NCBI RefSeq assembly: GCF_023283885.1
Contig: NZ_JAKILA010000007.1
Span: 104,012-168,011, forward strand
Direction of reading: 5' to 3'
Source of the DNA: Shewanella basaltis
GTDB lineage: Bacteria > Pseudomonadota > Gammaproteobacteria > Enterobacterales > Shewanellaceae
Length of the DNA stretch: 64,000 nt
Part shown: piece after piece, positions 9,819 to 19,814 of the stretch
Layout of the letters: the number at the start of each line of letters is the position of its first letter
Position numbering within the stretch: position 1 is the first letter of the stretch
Notes under the pieces: model-generated
Databases searched by the model: none
Seen by the model: only the letters and a program-made list of their open reading frames with translations
Told to the model about the DNA's origin: nothing
Translations under genes and position numbers: made by a program

Positions 9819-9907
9819 TAAGGATTCTCAGAGCTTATAGACGGTGAGTATGGGGGCATTTTGCCAGAGCGCTGTTTGATGCTCAATGGGGGAGGTGGTT
9901 TTATTGA

Positions 9908-10282
9908 CTAATAAAGCTGTTCTAATTCAGCGACAGTGGCGATACCTTGCTCAATTGTGGTAAAGACGATTTTAGCACTGCAACAATGCCCTTGTAATTG
10001 ACCATACTGACGAACTAACGGCAGCAGTTGCAATACGTTGATGGGCTGAGGTTGTTTAATAAGTTGTGGCAAGTGTGCAACGCTGTTTTCGATTGTGGTT
10101 GTTTCTGCTATTGGTTTTTCTATTAGGTAGACATCCCCGCTGCTGTCTATCAACTGGTCTTGTACACATACGGTATACTGGTTGGCACAAATAAAACTCA
10201 GCCAGTCTTGGTGATTGGCCAAATACATGAGCTCATCGTCTTGCTCGAACTTAATGATTGCTGGCCAATGTATTTGTTGCAT
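9908..10282 (-). CDS. Small hypothetical protein, possibly DUF4144
   Basis: A 124-residue acidic cytoplasmic protein starting MQQIHWPAIIKFEQDDELMY. The WPAII start and overall pattern recall the DUF4144 family of Shewanella and Vibrio, but I am not certain. It has no membrane segment and no catalytic motif. It lies 33 nt downstream of the DUF342 gene on the same strand, so the two may be co-transcribed. No function can be proposed. Confidence 0.6.
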   Translation of the reverse strand: MQQIHWPAIIKFEQDDELMYLANHQDWLSFICANQYTVCVQDQLIDSSGDVYLIEKPIAETTTIENSVAHLPQLIKQPQPINVLQLLPLVRQYGQLQGHCCSAKIVFTTIEQGIATVAELEQLY

Positions 10283-10315
10283 CGTTTATGTGTATCTCTA
10301 TATCGAGGGTGCAAA

Positions 10316-11983
10316 TTAGCGGTGGCTGTAATCGAATGAAATTTCTTGATTTACATTTTTTACAACACAAGGACCATGTTCGCGTTGGGTACGATTAAAG
10401 GCATTACCAATGTGGATTTCAACATTGGTAAAAATGTGCTTTTCTGCTTTGATAAAGTAATTATCAAAATAGCCCTCAACTTCATGTTGATGTTGAGTAT
10501 ATTCAATTTCTTCTTTAATTCGCTCTTCGGCCATTTTATTTTTTTGATCTAACATCATTTTGACTTGTTCAATCATGCCAGCATCATTTTGCCATTCTGT
10601 TTTTGGGGGCAATTTTCGTAGTCTTGCTTCCAGTTCTAGACCTGCAACGACCATGTCTTTGATACTGCCATCGAGCTCTTTTAATTGTTGTTTTAACTCA
10701 CCTTGATGCATAGCACAGTAAAGTTCGGTTTTTGTACTGGCGGTGGCACCAAAGGCAATTGCTCGAATGCCTTTTTCGGCGGTGGCTATCCCACCCACTA
10801 AATCCCCACGCCTAGCTTGTGCATCACTAACGGTAATGGTATCGCCAGAGGTCGTATGACTGTGGAGTAATTGCTTGGTGACAAGTACATTACCTTGTGC
10901 CTCGAGTCGAGAGTATTGGACAAATTGTGCACAGATTTGACCATGTGCTTTAATGTGAGTACTGAGTTCTTGATCTTTAATCAGTCGTCCTATTACCCCT
11001 TTACTCACAATGACGTCACCATGGGCCTCTAAGGTTGCAGATTCAACAAACCCCATTACCGTAATGTCGCCGGTTGCTTTGACTTCCATGCCTTCGTGTA
11101 CGTCACCGGTGATTAAAACACTGCCTTTAAAGTTTACGTGACCAAAACGCACATCGACATCTTTTATTTGCAGTATGTCATCAACTTGCATGCCTTTGCG
11201 GTTTTCGACCGGTTGACCCGACACAGTTGCAATGAGTTTATTAGGGTCTTTGGGGTGTAAACTTGTGCCAGCACCAGGCTCCATGGGTTTGTCTTTTCCG
11301 GGGATTTGCTGTAGCACATCTCCATGGACATTAAAGCCTGGGGTGCCGATGGTTGCTGGTGTTTTTATCATTAACACATCATTGGGTTTTACTGTGATTA
11401 ATGCGCCTAAATTGCGCATATCTACAGAGCCGTCTTCACGTTCTTGTGGTTGCAGCAATCGCTCACGAGCTAAGGCAACTTTTCGGGTGATAATGGCATT
11501 TTCACCGTTAATGGCAGGTTTTCCACAGGCGATAACGCCTTCACAGCTTTCCCCTGGTGGTAAAATGGATAAGCGTTGTATAAGCGCCATAATTTTAGGC
11601 TTACTTAAGCCCATTTTTATTTTTTTACTTTTTAGGGTGTTGAGGATGTCCGGGAGGGTGATATCTTTACCTCCCCAAGCAGAGGTAATCTTCATGATAG
11701 CCTGCATTTTATCGTCTGTCACCGTAATGTTCACGGTGCCATCTTTGCGCTCGGCGATAGCAAAAAATAACTCATGATCTCCCGGTTTTTGTCCACACAG
11801 AGCATTGGTTTCTGTTATGGCTTTATTAATAACCGGTTCGATAGGGAAAAGCATCGCAAAGTTGGGTGCTTTAAGCAAAGCTTGAATGTCTTCTACTGAC
11901 ACCGGGCCATGAGTATTTGGAACTAACCTAAGCTCTGCTTTTGATTTATCTGCACTAAGCGTAATGACTGAGGGCTCTAACAT
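10316..11983 (-). CDS. DUF342 (FapA-type polymer-forming) protein
   Basis: A 555-residue cytoplasmic protein. After an N-terminal alpha/beta region (1-130), the middle (about 180-420) is a run of short beta-helix turns such as GSVLITGDVHEGMEV, GDITVMGFVESATL and AHGDVIVSKGVIG, typical of the DUF342 core. A C-terminal coiled coil (ELKQQLKELDGSIKD to RIKEEIEYTQHQHE) follows. In Vibrio a DUF342 protein named FapA (flagellar assembly protein A) affects flagellation and motility. That name is unrelated to the amyloid fapA, and no flagellar genes are near here. It is the first gene of a likely two-gene unit with the small gene after it. Confidence 0.85.
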   Translation of the reverse strand: MLEPSVITLSADKSKAELRLVPNTHGPVSVEDIQALLKAPNFAMLFPIEPVINKAITETNALCGQKPGDHELFFAIAERKDGTVNITVTDDKMQAIMKITSAWGGKDITLPDILNTLKSKKIKMGLSKPKIMALIQRLSILPPGESCEGVIACGKPAINGENAIITRKVALARERLLQPQEREDGSVDMRNLGALITVKPNDVLMIKTPATIGTPGFNVHGDVLQQIPGKDKPMEPGAGTSLHPKDPNKLIATVSGQPVENRKGMQVDDILQIKDVDVRFGHVNFKGSVLITGDVHEGMEVKATGDITVMGFVESATLEAHGDVIVSKGVIGRLIKDQELSTHIKAHGQICAQFVQYSRLEAQGNVLVTKQLLHSHTTSGDTITVSDAQARRGDLVGGIATAEKGIRAIAFGATASTKTELYCAMHQGELKQQLKELDGSIKDMVVAGLELEARLRKLPPKTEWQNDAGMIEQVKMMLDQKNKMAEERIKEEIEYTQHQHEVEGYFDNYFIKAEKHIFTNVEIHIGNAFNRTQREHGPCVVKNVNQEISFDYSHR

Positions 11984-12132
11984 AACATCCTTTGTTTTCT
12001 ATTTTTTTGTTTTTATTTTTTATCCACGATCAGGCTATAGAGTAACAATCAAAATGGTTAAATAATGTGAGACATTTTGCCTTTGAGCCAATTTAGCTGA
12101 TATTGACGTCCATTTCCAGCAGTAAACCAGCA

Positions 12133-13170
12133 TTAATGCTCATGTAAGTAGAGCTTATACTTATTATTTTCTGCAGGTACATTTACCTTGCCAAAGTAAG
12201 TGGCAATCGTGTCTGAATAAGGCAAATGTCGATTGGCGACAATCAACCAAATCCCTTTAGGTGCCAAACTCATGGCACTGTGCTTTACAAATTGCGTTGC
12301 AATATCTGTGGTGCTCGTTAAGCCATCATGAAAAGGGGGGTTAGAGATAATGCCATTAAATTGCCCTGTGATGTGATTAAAACCATCTGAAGCATAAACC
12401 GTTGCCTGCATGTTATTCGCAGCAAGTGTCAGTTGGCATGAGGCAAGTGCCATGGCGTTAATGTCGATGCATTCAATCTGTAGTTCTGGATTGGCCTTTA
12501 ATAGCGCAGCACTTATTACTCCGGCTCCACAGCCAAAGTCTAATACTCGGCCTTGCAGGTTATCTGGCAAATGTGACAGCAGTAGCTCTGTACCCTGATC
12601 GAGGCGTTTTTCACTAAATACCCCTACAAGGTTACAAATGTGTAGCTGTCCTTGGGGGGTGTCTAATGCATACTGGCTCACCCAATCGCTGAGCAATAAG
12701 GGCGGCGCGCAGTGGCGTAAATAACTGGTGTAGAGCAAACAGTGGCGAGCATTGTCTTGTTTTATTGGTGCAGAAAAGTATTCTGGGGTTAGCTTGGCAA
12801 TAGATTTAATTCCGCCTTTGTTTTCGCCGACCACCATCAATAAGCCATTGACATCTAAGTGCTGTGCAGCCAACTGTAGCAAGTAACCCATTAATGGTTT
12901 GGCTTTAGGAAAATAGATAATGACGCTGTCGAATTTTTTACTGGCGATAGCCTCTGGCAGTTGATGGCCAAAGTAGCAGCGCAAGTTGTCATTGGCATAA
13001 GGCAATAGTGTTTGATGATGATTAAAATCAAAGGCCAATGCGGTGACATGACGTGCCGATTCCAAGCATTGACTCGCAAAGGTATCAGCCTCGTAATTGA
13101 GTATTAACACATTTTGTTGCTGATATAGTTCGCTGTTTCTGATTAATGCTTGAGACGGATTCGTTAACAC
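12133..13170 (-). CDS. rsmC: 16S rRNA (guanine1207-N2)-methyltransferase RsmC
   Basis: A 345-residue SAM-dependent methyltransferase of the 30S subunit. The C-terminal domain has the SAM loop [16 protein letters not shown] and the catalytic ISNPPFHDG. The N-terminal domain is the degenerate methyltransferase copy typical of RsmC. The start is a GTG at 13170: the N-terminus [24 protein letters not shown] then lines up with the E. coli protein's start, and no internal ATG fits. A MITE-like repeat lies 38 bp upstream, inside the promoter region. Confidence 0.93.
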   Translation of the reverse strand: MLTNPSQALIRNSELYQQQNVLILNYEADTFASQCLESARHVTALAFDFNHHQTLLPYANDNLRCYFGHQLPEAIASKKFDSVIIYFPKAKPLMGYLLQLAAQHLDVNGLLMVVGENKGGIKSIAKLTPEYFSAPIKQDNARHCLLYTSYLRHCAPPLLLSDWVSQYALDTPQGQLHICNLVGVFSEKRLDQGTELLLSHLPDNLQGRVLDFGCGAGVISAALLKANPELQIECIDINAMALASCQLTLAANNMQATVYASDGFNHITGQFNGIISNPPFHDGLTSTTDIATQFVKHSAMSLAPKGIWLIVANRHLPYSDTIATYFGKVNVPAENNKYKLYLHEH

Positions 13171-13208
13171 AGGTATTACTCGCGGTAAAATTAATGGTAA
13201 ACAGCCTT

Positions 13209-13431
13209 CTAGTGGCTTGTTGATCTTTCAAGGTTGTGTTTGCAGCCAATGGTTGGCCATTGCTGCATATAAAATGGCTGCATATAAAATGGCGGCACAG
13301 ACTTTGAGGTGTCGTTACGTTACACAAGAGTCGATAACGCCATAATATTCTAAACAAAACTGCCCTAAGTGGGCGGTTGAATAGGTGTTAACTTGAACCC
13401 CATTCAACCAGCAAAAATCAACCGGCCCTAG
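13209..13431. mobile_element. MITE-like inverted-repeat element, family 1 copy A
   Basis: A 223-bp non-coding element with imperfect terminal inverted repeats (CTAGTGGCTTGTTGATCTTT on the left, AAATCAACCGGCCCTAG on the right). It resembles copies at 25893-26101 and 49652-49934, including the internal GTCGATAACGC. It carries its own 15-bp tandem duplication, GCTGCATATAAAATG, at 13262-13291. Its right end abuts the phoA stop codon and its left end lies 38 bp before rsmC. Confidence 0.75.
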
Positions 13432-14802
13432 TTATTGTTGTGTGGCTGACTCAGGCAGTAAACTCAAGACTTTATTGGCTATGTCTGTGTTGTCCTGATG
13501 CCCACCAAACAGTCTTGCCCCTGGGCCAGATGAAAAGACCTGTACGTCAACCGCAGTATGACCTCCACTTGTCCAGCCTGTATTTGAGCGCACATCAATC
13601 AGTTGGCGAAGAGCCACAGTCAAAGGCTCATTGCCTTGCATACGTGCTTCATCTAATGCGGTTAATTCGGTTTCGCTTGGTTTAAAACCCATTAACTCAG
13701 CAACAAGGGGTTGCCATTGTTCGCTTGCTATAGCACGTGTGGCTATCTCATCTGGGCTTGCTTTGACTTTGTGAAGTACGTCAGGGTGCCATTCGTACTT
13801 ATCATTAGCACCTACAGACAGTCCGCCAGTATTGTGGTCGGCAGTAATCACTACTAGCGTGTCTTTGCTTTCACGCACATATTGTTCAACTACTTCAATG
13901 GCGGCGGCAAACTCGTCCATTTCAGCCATTGCTGTCGCGATGTCATTACTGTGGCCAGCCCAATCGATTAAGCTCCCTTCAACTAACAATACAAACCCTT
14001 GTTGGTTTTGTGACAGCAGCTCGATGGCTTTCTGGGTCATTTTACTCAGCTTATGACCTTGTTTGTCGTTGATAGCCCAAGGCAATTGTACATCAGCAAA
14101 TAATCCTAATACTTTTGGTCTTGTTACAGCCTCAAGTTGTGAAAACTCGTTGAGGTGTTGGTAACCTTTGGCGGTAAATTGTGCCAATAATGACTCAGAA
14201 AAATACTGCTGCCCACCACCTAAAATAACATCTGCATCTGTGTTTAAGTAAGCCTGTGCGATGTCTATGTAATTGCTGCGGCTTTCATTATGAGCCAAAA
14301 ATGCTGCAGGTGTAGCATGGTTAACTTGTGATGTCACCGCAACACCAGTGGCTAAACCTAGTGCTTTGGCTTTTTCCATTAATGTTGGCAGCGGGCGCTT
14401 TTCAATGTCTACACTAATCGCACCATTATAACTTTTAAAGCCGGTTGCTAATGCTGTTGCAGAGGCCGCCGAGTCGGTTACATAACCGCTGACGGAAGCT
14501 GGGTAAGTACTCGACATTCCCACTAATAGCCGATCAAATACTGTTTGCTCGACTTCTTCTGTTTCGGGGTTATCTTTGTAGTATCGATATGCCGTGGTGT
14601 AAGCCGGCCCCATACCATCACCCACCATGATGATGATGTTTTTGGGTCTGGCAGGTCCTGCTGTTGGCACGTTACTGTTTAGTGAGCCTGTTACTGCCGC
14701 AGGACTTATCATTTCATCATTAGCCATTACGCTTGGCGCACAAAGGCAAGGTATTAACAATAAGTAGCTTACAGAGCGTTTACACGTCGCTAAAAAATCC
14801 AT
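13432..14802 (-). CDS. phoA: Periplasmic alkaline phosphatase (PhoA family)
   Basis: A phosphomonoesterase releasing phosphate from organic esters outside the inner membrane. I choose the ATG at 14802 (456 residues) because AGGA lies 6 nt upstream and this avoids overlap with gshB; the open frame extends to 14847. A hydrophobic signal segment (YLLLIPCLCAPSVMA) is at the start. NIIIMVGDGMG binds metal, TDSAASATA carries the nucleophile Ser, SLIDWAGHSND and ITADHNTGGL hold metal ligands, and GGHTAVDVQV is the last metal site. It is 16 nt downstream of gshB. A MITE directly follows its stop. Confidence 0.93.
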   Translation of the reverse strand: MDFLATCKRSVSYLLLIPCLCAPSVMANDEMISPAAVTGSLNSNVPTAGPARPKNIIIMVGDGMGPAYTTAYRYYKDNPETEEVEQTVFDRLLVGMSSTYPASVSGYVTDSAASATALATGFKSYNGAISVDIEKRPLPTLMEKAKALGLATGVAVTSQVNHATPAAFLAHNESRSNYIDIAQAYLNTDADVILGGGQQYFSESLLAQFTAKGYQHLNEFSQLEAVTRPKVLGLFADVQLPWAINDKQGHKLSKMTQKAIELLSQNQQGFVLLVEGSLIDWAGHSNDIATAMAEMDEFAAAIEVVEQYVRESKDTLVVITADHNTGGLSVGANDKYEWHPDVLHKVKASPDEIATRAIASEQWQPLVAELMGFKPSETELTALDEARMQGNEPLTVALRQLIDVRSNTGWTSGGHTAVDVQVFSSGPGARLFGGHQDNTDIANKVLSLLPESATQQ

Positions 14803-14818
14803 GATGAGTCCTAATAGG

Positions 14819-15766
14819 TTAAGCGTTAATACGCGCTTCAATGGCATCCATTAGCATGCCGGTAATATCAACATCAAAAGCCGCTTCAATTTCTTTGATG
14901 CATGTTGGGCTGGTGACGTTAATTTCAGTTAATTTGTCACCAATCACATCTAAACCGACAAAAATTAGGCCACGCTTTTTGAGTTCTGGCCCAATTGCAC
15001 GGGCAATTTTCCAGTCGCTTTCTGATAACGGTTGTGCAACGCCACTGCCGCCAGCCGCTAAGTTTCCGCGTGTTTCGCCTTTCATTGGAATGCGGGCTAA
15101 AGCAAAGGGTACTGGCTCCCCATCAACCACTAAAATGCGTTTATCGCCTTGAGTTATCTCTGGAATAAAGGCCTGAGCCATTGCGTATTGCTGCCCATAA
15201 TGGGTGAGTGTTTCAATAATCACCCCAAGGTTAGGGTCGTCTTTTTTCACACGGAAAATAGAGGTGCCGCCCATGCCATCGAGTGGTTTAAGGATAATAT
15301 CTTGCTTGAGCTGATGAAACGCGCGGATACGTTTAGCATCGCGTGTCACAATGGTTTCGGGGGTGAATTCAGCAAACCATGACGTGAACAGTTTTTCGTT
15401 GGCATCGCGTAAGCTTTGTGGCTTGTTAACGATTAATACGCCTTCTTCTTCGGCGCGCTCTAACATATAAGTTGCGTAAATAAACTCGGTATCAAATGGT
15501 GGGTCTTTACGCATTAAGATGACATCAAGCTCAGACAGTGGCGTATCTGCTGCTTCACCTAGGGTAAACCAGTCATTGGCGTCTTGCTTAACGGTTAATG
15601 GACGCATGTTGGCCATGGCTTTGCCATTAACCATGGCTAAATCGTGCATTTCCATATAAAACAATTGATAACCACGTGACTGTGCGGCTAATAACATCGC
15701 AAAGCTTGAATCTTTTTTGATATTAATGTCGCGGATGGGGTCCATTACAATGCCGAGTTTAATCAT
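14819..15766 (-). CDS. gshB: Glutathione synthetase
   Basis: ATP-grasp ligase joining gamma-glutamylcysteine and glycine. The 315-residue length is standard. It begins MIKLGIVMDPIRDINIKKDSSFAML, as in E. coli GshB. LKPLDGMGGTSIFRV is the ATP-grasp glycine-rich loop, GDKRILVVDGEPVPFALARIP lies in the core, and INVTSPTCIKEIE near the C-terminus binds Mg2+ and substrate. It follows rsmE on the same strand (42 nt gap), as in many gammaproteobacteria where rsmE and gshB are neighbours. Confidence 0.97.
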   Translation of the reverse strand: MIKLGIVMDPIRDINIKKDSSFAMLLAAQSRGYQLFYMEMHDLAMVNGKAMANMRPLTVKQDANDWFTLGEAADTPLSELDVILMRKDPPFDTEFIYATYMLERAEEEGVLIVNKPQSLRDANEKLFTSWFAEFTPETIVTRDAKRIRAFHQLKQDIILKPLDGMGGTSIFRVKKDDPNLGVIIETLTHYGQQYAMAQAFIPEITQGDKRILVVDGEPVPFALARIPMKGETRGNLAAGGSGVAQPLSESDWKIARAIGPELKKRGLIFVGLDVIGDKLTEINVTSPTCIKEIEAAFDVDITGMLMDAIEARINA

Positions 15767-15808
15767 GGGTATGTCCTTAAAGATATGGGGGATAACATTG
15801 GTGTAATA

Positions 15809-16549
15809 TTAACCAATATCGCCAAATTTAACCTGTAACGCTGTAATTGCTGTTAGCGATGCAGTTTCTGTACGAAGCACTCTTGGACCAAGCAAAATAT
15901 CAGTAAAGTGGTGAGTTTCTGTCATGGCAATTTCTTCTTCTGACAAACCACCTTCAGGGCCGATTAAGAGTCTGACTTTGTGATTATCTGGGTTTAATTG
16001 TAAGCCATTTATACCGTGAGAAGCTCGTGGATGTAAATTGAGTTTAACAGCTGTTGTTTGCTCTTCACACCATTGGGCTAAAGTCATCGCGGGGCGCACA
16101 ACAGGTACAATACTACGACCGGATTGTTCACAGGCACTAATCACAATTTTTTGCCACTGTTGTAGTTTTTTATCTAGGCGTTCACCGTTTAATTTAACCC
16201 CGCAGCGATCAGAAAATAGCGGTGTAATAGTGGTAACACCAAGCTCTACTGATTTTTGTACCGTAAATTCCATGCGGTCACCGCGGGAGATCACCTGGCC
16301 TAAATGTAAGTCAAGTGGTGACTCACTCTGATTGGCCTCACAGCTTAAGACCGTGACAGTAATGGATTTCTTACTGACATCGGTAATTTCGGCTAAATAG
16401 TCATTACCGTCGCCATTGAATAAGCTGATGTTGTCGCCGTTACCCATGCGCAATACACGGCCAATATGGGCGACACCGTCGTCGTCTAATTGCACGGTTT
16501 GCCCCTGTTGTAAGTTGTCTATGGGCTGGTAAATGCGTGGAACTCTCAT
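15809..16549 (-). CDS. rsmE: 16S rRNA (uracil1498-N3)-methyltransferase RsmE
   Basis: SPOUT-class methyltransferase for U1498 of 16S rRNA. The ATG at 16549 (246 residues) is preferred over the in-frame TTG at 16552. MRVPRIYQP starts a PUA-like domain; the SPOUT knot is shown by [15 protein letters not shown] and [16 protein letters not shown] at the C-terminus. It is in the conserved order endA-rsmE-gshB. Confidence 0.95.
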   Translation of the reverse strand: MRVPRIYQPIDNLQQGQTVQLDDDGVAHIGRVLRMGNGDNISLFNGDGNDYLAEITDVSKKSITVTVLSCEANQSESPLDLHLGQVISRGDRMEFTVQKSVELGVTTITPLFSDRCGVKLNGERLDKKLQQWQKIVISACEQSGRSIVPVVRPAMTLAQWCEEQTTAVKLNLHPRASHGINGLQLNPDNHKVRLLIGPEGGLSEEEIAMTETHHFTDILLGPRVLRTETASLTAITALQVKFGDIG

Positions 16550-16595
16550 CAATGTCGACCTTATTTTATCAATGCTTCAAATACTCGCTGGATAT

Positions 16596-17333
16596 TTAGC
16601 GCAGCAAGCCGTTATTTTGGCATTGTTTGAAGACAAAATCATTATGATTACCCTGAGTGGCAGCGATTAAGCTATCACGTTGGCATTCTGTGGCTGAAAC
16701 CGGCTGCATTTTGTTCCATGCATTAAACAGCTTTTGCTGGCTGCGGCTAATTTGTAAGCCATAGGTTTGCTGCATATAAAGATAAGTGCGGGCAATGGGG
16801 CCACGTGATGGTGTTGGTGGCTGAACTTTACGACCTTTAAAGTCAACAATCATTGCGCATTGGCCATATTGATCTGGTTTGCCATTCCAGTCACTAAAGC
16901 GATAATTACTGCGATCGCCGTTCACTTCACCGATAGCGGGCACCAAATTATGTAGGTCAGCTTCCATCTTTTTAAACTGGTCATTATTTTTGCCGCAGTT
17001 TTTACGGCCGCCGTCTTGCCAGCATTGGAGCTGGTGGCCAAATTCCCATGCTGGCACCACATGTTCCCATTCAATTCTATTTGCCCGAATGATTTGTTTG
17101 CGTACTTGATAACCGCAGCTGGGATGATCCGCTTGCCATAACTTGCCACTGATGTTGATATCACAACCACAGTAAAAGGTGCTTAGGGGGAAGTGTTGCT
17201 GATATATCTTTTTTGCAATCGTTTTAGCTTGGCTAAAACTACGAGGATGCTCTGCTGCGTTGATTGTTGTTGAAAAAATGCCGCATAAAAGCGACACCCA
17301 AAAAATACTTGAGTGATAGTAAGATAAGCGCAA
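16596..17333 (-). CDS. endA: Periplasmic endonuclease I
   Basis: A beta-beta-alpha-metal nuclease that cuts double-stranded DNA in the periplasm. It has 245 residues with an N-terminal signal ([18 protein letters not shown]). [15 protein letters not shown] carries the catalytic His, and [21 protein letters not shown] holds the metal Asn. Eight cysteines suit disulfide formation after export. The only available start that keeps the signal peptide is TTG at 17333, preceded by a weak TAGGGT; no ATG alternative exists upstream of the mature part. It may be under-translated for that reason. Confidence 0.94.
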   Translation of the reverse strand: MRLSYYHSSIFWVSLLCGIFSTTINAAEHPRSFSQAKTIAKKIYQQHFPLSTFYCGCDINISGKLWQADHPSCGYQVRKQIIRANRIEWEHVVPAWEFGHQLQCWQDGGRKNCGKNNDQFKKMEADLHNLVPAIGEVNGDRSNYRFSDWNGKPDQYGQCAMIVDFKGRKVQPPTPSRGPIARTYLYMQQTYGLQISRSQQKLFNAWNKMQPVSATECQRDSLIAATQGNHNDFVFKQCQNNGLLR

Positions 17334-17459
17334 AATAAACCCTAAAAAATAAACAAAAAATTAATAGTGCGGAGTTAATCCGTCATTTTGCGCAGATGGT
17401 AAGGCATCGCTTGCGATGACGCAATTGATAATATCTTGAAGACTTTGTGACAATGCGTG

Positions 17460-18053
17460 CTATTTCACGGGTTGGAGAGTTTGCTTACAACGACGGCAAC
17501 GATACTGTGTTTGCCCACGTTGAACCCGATTATGACGTCTAATGGAGAGTGAGGTATTGCCGCAGCCACAAAAATAGTCAAACTGTCGACCGCTTACGGA
17601 TTGAACGTTGAGTTGATGAGTCGTTTTCGGCACGACTTTAAAGGCGGTCGTCATAATGCTTTGCCACTCTTTGCCATGAGGCTTTACCCGGCCAAATAGC
17701 TGGTAACACAATAGATGGCTTATTTCGTGAGGTACCACTTCGTTCAAAAACACCTGTGGATTTTCTGCTAATAGAACCGGATTAAAACGTAAGCGATTGG
17801 TTTGTAAATGAGCTGTGCCTGCGCTTTTACCGCGTAAAGTAAATTGCACAACAGGGCGTGCAAAGGCTCGGTTAAAGTGGCGCTCAGCGAGCTGATAATC
17901 ACATTCTACCTTAGCTAATATTTGCAACTGTAAAGCAGACTTGGGGTGACTTTCTGCAATGTCTGCTTTGTGCATGTTAGTGCTCGCTTTTACGCTGGCT
18001 TTATCCTGAGAGGTTCGAGCACGCAGTGCAAGATTTAATATATTTTTAAGCAT
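17460..18053 (-). CDS. sprT: SprT-family zinc metalloprotease-like protein
   Basis: A 197-residue SprT protein. VVPHEISHLLCYQLFG is the HExxH zinc motif. A C-terminal zinc ribbon has cysteines in YFCGCG and YRCRRC. Eukaryotic Spartan relatives degrade DNA-protein crosslinks; the bacterial role is unclear. The N-terminus is about 30 residues longer than E. coli SprT, so translation could also begin at Met27. It is followed by endA on the same strand. Confidence 0.88.
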   Translation of the reverse strand: MLKNILNLALRARTSQDKASVKASTNMHKADIAESHPKSALQLQILAKVECDYQLAERHFNRAFARPVVQFTLRGKSAGTAHLQTNRLRFNPVLLAENPQVFLNEVVPHEISHLLCYQLFGRVKPHGKEWQSIMTTAFKVVPKTTHQLNVQSVSGRQFDYFCGCGNTSLSIRRHNRVQRGQTQYRCRRCKQTLQPVK

Positions 18054-18124
18054 GTTTTCGTTTTGGGCCTGCGCCGTGTTTACTCAGCTGTTACGCATTA
18101 ACCGTAAGCCAATAGTGGTGACTG

Positions 18125-19309
18125 TTATAAAGAGGTTGCTGCTGCGGCTATCATCGCTTTGATTTGCTCAACAATTTCAGCTTCAGTTTGGGCATCATAC
18201 CCTTTAATGCGTGGCGTATGAATGTGGCCTACAGGTAAGTTCAAGTTAAATTGATCCCGTAGTAAAATACTGCGGTAGGATATTTCATTCGATAAATATC
18301 CACCACCCGATCCCTCCACCGAAATTTCATTTTGTAATTCCGCTAAAGATGATGCAGTAAATTGCCCACGAGAAAGGCTTCTGACTTGGCGGTTATCTTT
18401 TACTGTCCAGCGGCCTTTAACGGCTTGCATTTGTTCAACAGGCAATGAAAATTGCACAAATTCTGGTCCGTTAAGTTTGCCATCGTTTGATGTGCCGCCA
18501 TTAAAGAGTGGCGCCTTAGGGTTGCGATGACTGGCCCCAGTTAATACGTTTAGATTGTCCGGTGCATCCGCGCTACGATTGCGGCCGGGAAAGCGTTCAA
18601 TGTCAAAGTTGTCACGACCCATACTAATAGTAAAAAGCATGTCTAAACTATTATTACGGTAAAATGGGGTGAGTAAAGACTCGATAATGCCGTTATCAAA
18701 ATCGTTGAACCGAACCGGAATCATCACGGTTTCAATTTGAGCCACTTTGCCATTGACGTTAAAACGATAACCGTCTAACGCAAGAGCCGCTAACCCAGAT
18801 GGATTGCTTTGTCCTATATTGCGATCGAGAAAAAACGGGTCGAACCCTGTGACTAAAATATGAATATGAGTGTTGGGATCAAATTCGATGTCGCTAAAAC
18901 CACGAGAGGATTTTTCTACCGCATTGACTAAAATTTCTCGCTGCCAATCAGCAATGTTAAACCCGGCTCTGTCTTGCTTAAGGGTGTTACGCATGCCGAG
19001 GCGGCTCCAATATAAAGAGCGATCGTCATCATGGCCAGATTGCACGTCGCGTACTGCTTGTTGCCATAGTCGATGGCCTTGTTGAGCGGCCATTTCCGTG
19101 ACAGACAGTTCGTCTGTTGCTTGCTGTAGTTTAACCTCGAGGGTTTCGTTAATGGCTTGGTAACGGTTAACGACGTGTGGCAATGTCTGCCCCGCTTTAG
19201 ATACACGCATTTCTTCAATGTTTTTTGGCAGTTGGCCTGCAGTGGCTGTATGAGATAAAGCGAAAAACACCACTGTACTTAACATAAGCAACGCGTTGCG
19301 ATTAATCAT
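18125..19309 (-). CDS. Exported C15 pyroglutamyl-peptidase-like protein with Ser at the catalytic Cys position
   Basis: A 394-residue protein with a signal peptide ending near SHTATA. After a helical 120-residue extension the C15 pattern appears: VTGFDPFFLDRNIGQSNPS matches the family's VTGFEPFG..NPS loop. SMGRDNFDIERFPGRNRSADAPDN matches the loop with the active Glu (Glu238), and GHIHTPR the active His (His364). The segment that should carry the nucleophile (family AGTYVCN-H) reads GGGYLSNEISY, so Ser340 replaces Cys. AAGGA lies 6 nt before the ATG at 19309; a GTG directly precedes it. The protein may be inactive, a serine variant, or a peptide-binding relative. It sits upstream of sprT. Confidence 0.75.
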   Translation of the reverse strand: MINRNALLMLSTVVFFALSHTATAGQLPKNIEEMRVSKAGQTLPHVVNRYQAINETLEVKLQQATDELSVTEMAAQQGHRLWQQAVRDVQSGHDDDRSLYWSRLGMRNTLKQDRAGFNIADWQREILVNAVEKSSRGFSDIEFDPNTHIHILVTGFDPFFLDRNIGQSNPSGLAALALDGYRFNVNGKVAQIETVMIPVRFNDFDNGIIESLLTPFYRNNSLDMLFTISMGRDNFDIERFPGRNRSADAPDNLNVLTGASHRNPKAPLFNGGTSNDGKLNGPEFVQFSLPVEQMQAVKGRWTVKDNRQVRSLSRGQFTASSLAELQNEISVEGSGGGYLSNEISYRSILLRDQFNLNLPVGHIHTPRIKGYDAQTEAEIVEQIKAMIAAAATSL

Positions 19310-19814
19310 CACGATTCCTTAAGGACTGCTATGCCCTTATTTGGGTTGTATTAAACAAAGTCAAAAACGAACTCTAATTGACAGTTATAACACAGTTGCT
19401 GTGTCGATTTAATAGGGAATATGGGACTCACTATTATTTAAGTTGCTGACTTAAATTGAATAAGTTTTGTGGCCGTTAAACTTTACAGTTTCTTTAATGT
19501 TAAGGCTGATATTGACTAGTAAAATGGCGTCAGTGAACCATAATGAAACCATAACAAGATATAGCTGAGACAGAGAGGTTTTATAAGTGTGTAGTTTGGT
19601 GGTTCTGGGGAGAAAACCAAGCTGAGCTTACTCTGTTGCAAATGTGCCATGGTTCTCCATTGCAAATGGTATTTTGTGGGGTGCTTTAATAGATGTGAGT
19701 CACTTTTCTGCATTTATATGAATGTTACATTGTTCGGTTATATCTATGGATAAGATGCACCAACTAATCGCTGATTAGTCATTGATGTGCTCACCGTATC
19801 GAAAGGATATCAAC
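19310..19814. other. Intergenic region between divergent C15-like and sigma-54 activator genes
   Basis: About 500 bp without a supported gene. It should hold the promoters of both flanking genes. The nonamer TTGCAAATG occurs near 19636 and, as CATTGCAAATGG, near 19659, but I recognise no known operator. Confidence 0.4.

Noticed and set aside
11232..11777. 181-codon open frame on the + strand inside the DUF342 gene
   Set aside because: It lies wholly antisense to a well-supported gene, has no ribosome site or recognisable domain, and its Pro/Ser/Leu composition is that of a codon shadow.
10316..11983. Idea that the DUF342 protein (also called FapA in Vibrio) belongs to the Fap amyloid operon
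   Set aside because: The shared name is a coincidence: the Vibrio protein is flagellar assembly protein A, with a cytoplasmic beta-helix and no signal peptide, and it lies 8 kb away on the other strand.
13209..13431. Considered as an insertion sequence or attachment site
   Set aside because: Only 223 bp, no transposase frame and several similar copies; a non-autonomous MITE-like repeat explains it better.
19516..19713. 65-codon minus-strand frame in the gap before the activator gene
   Set aside because: No ribosome site, no recognised similarity, and a residue pattern consistent with AT-rich non-coding DNA.
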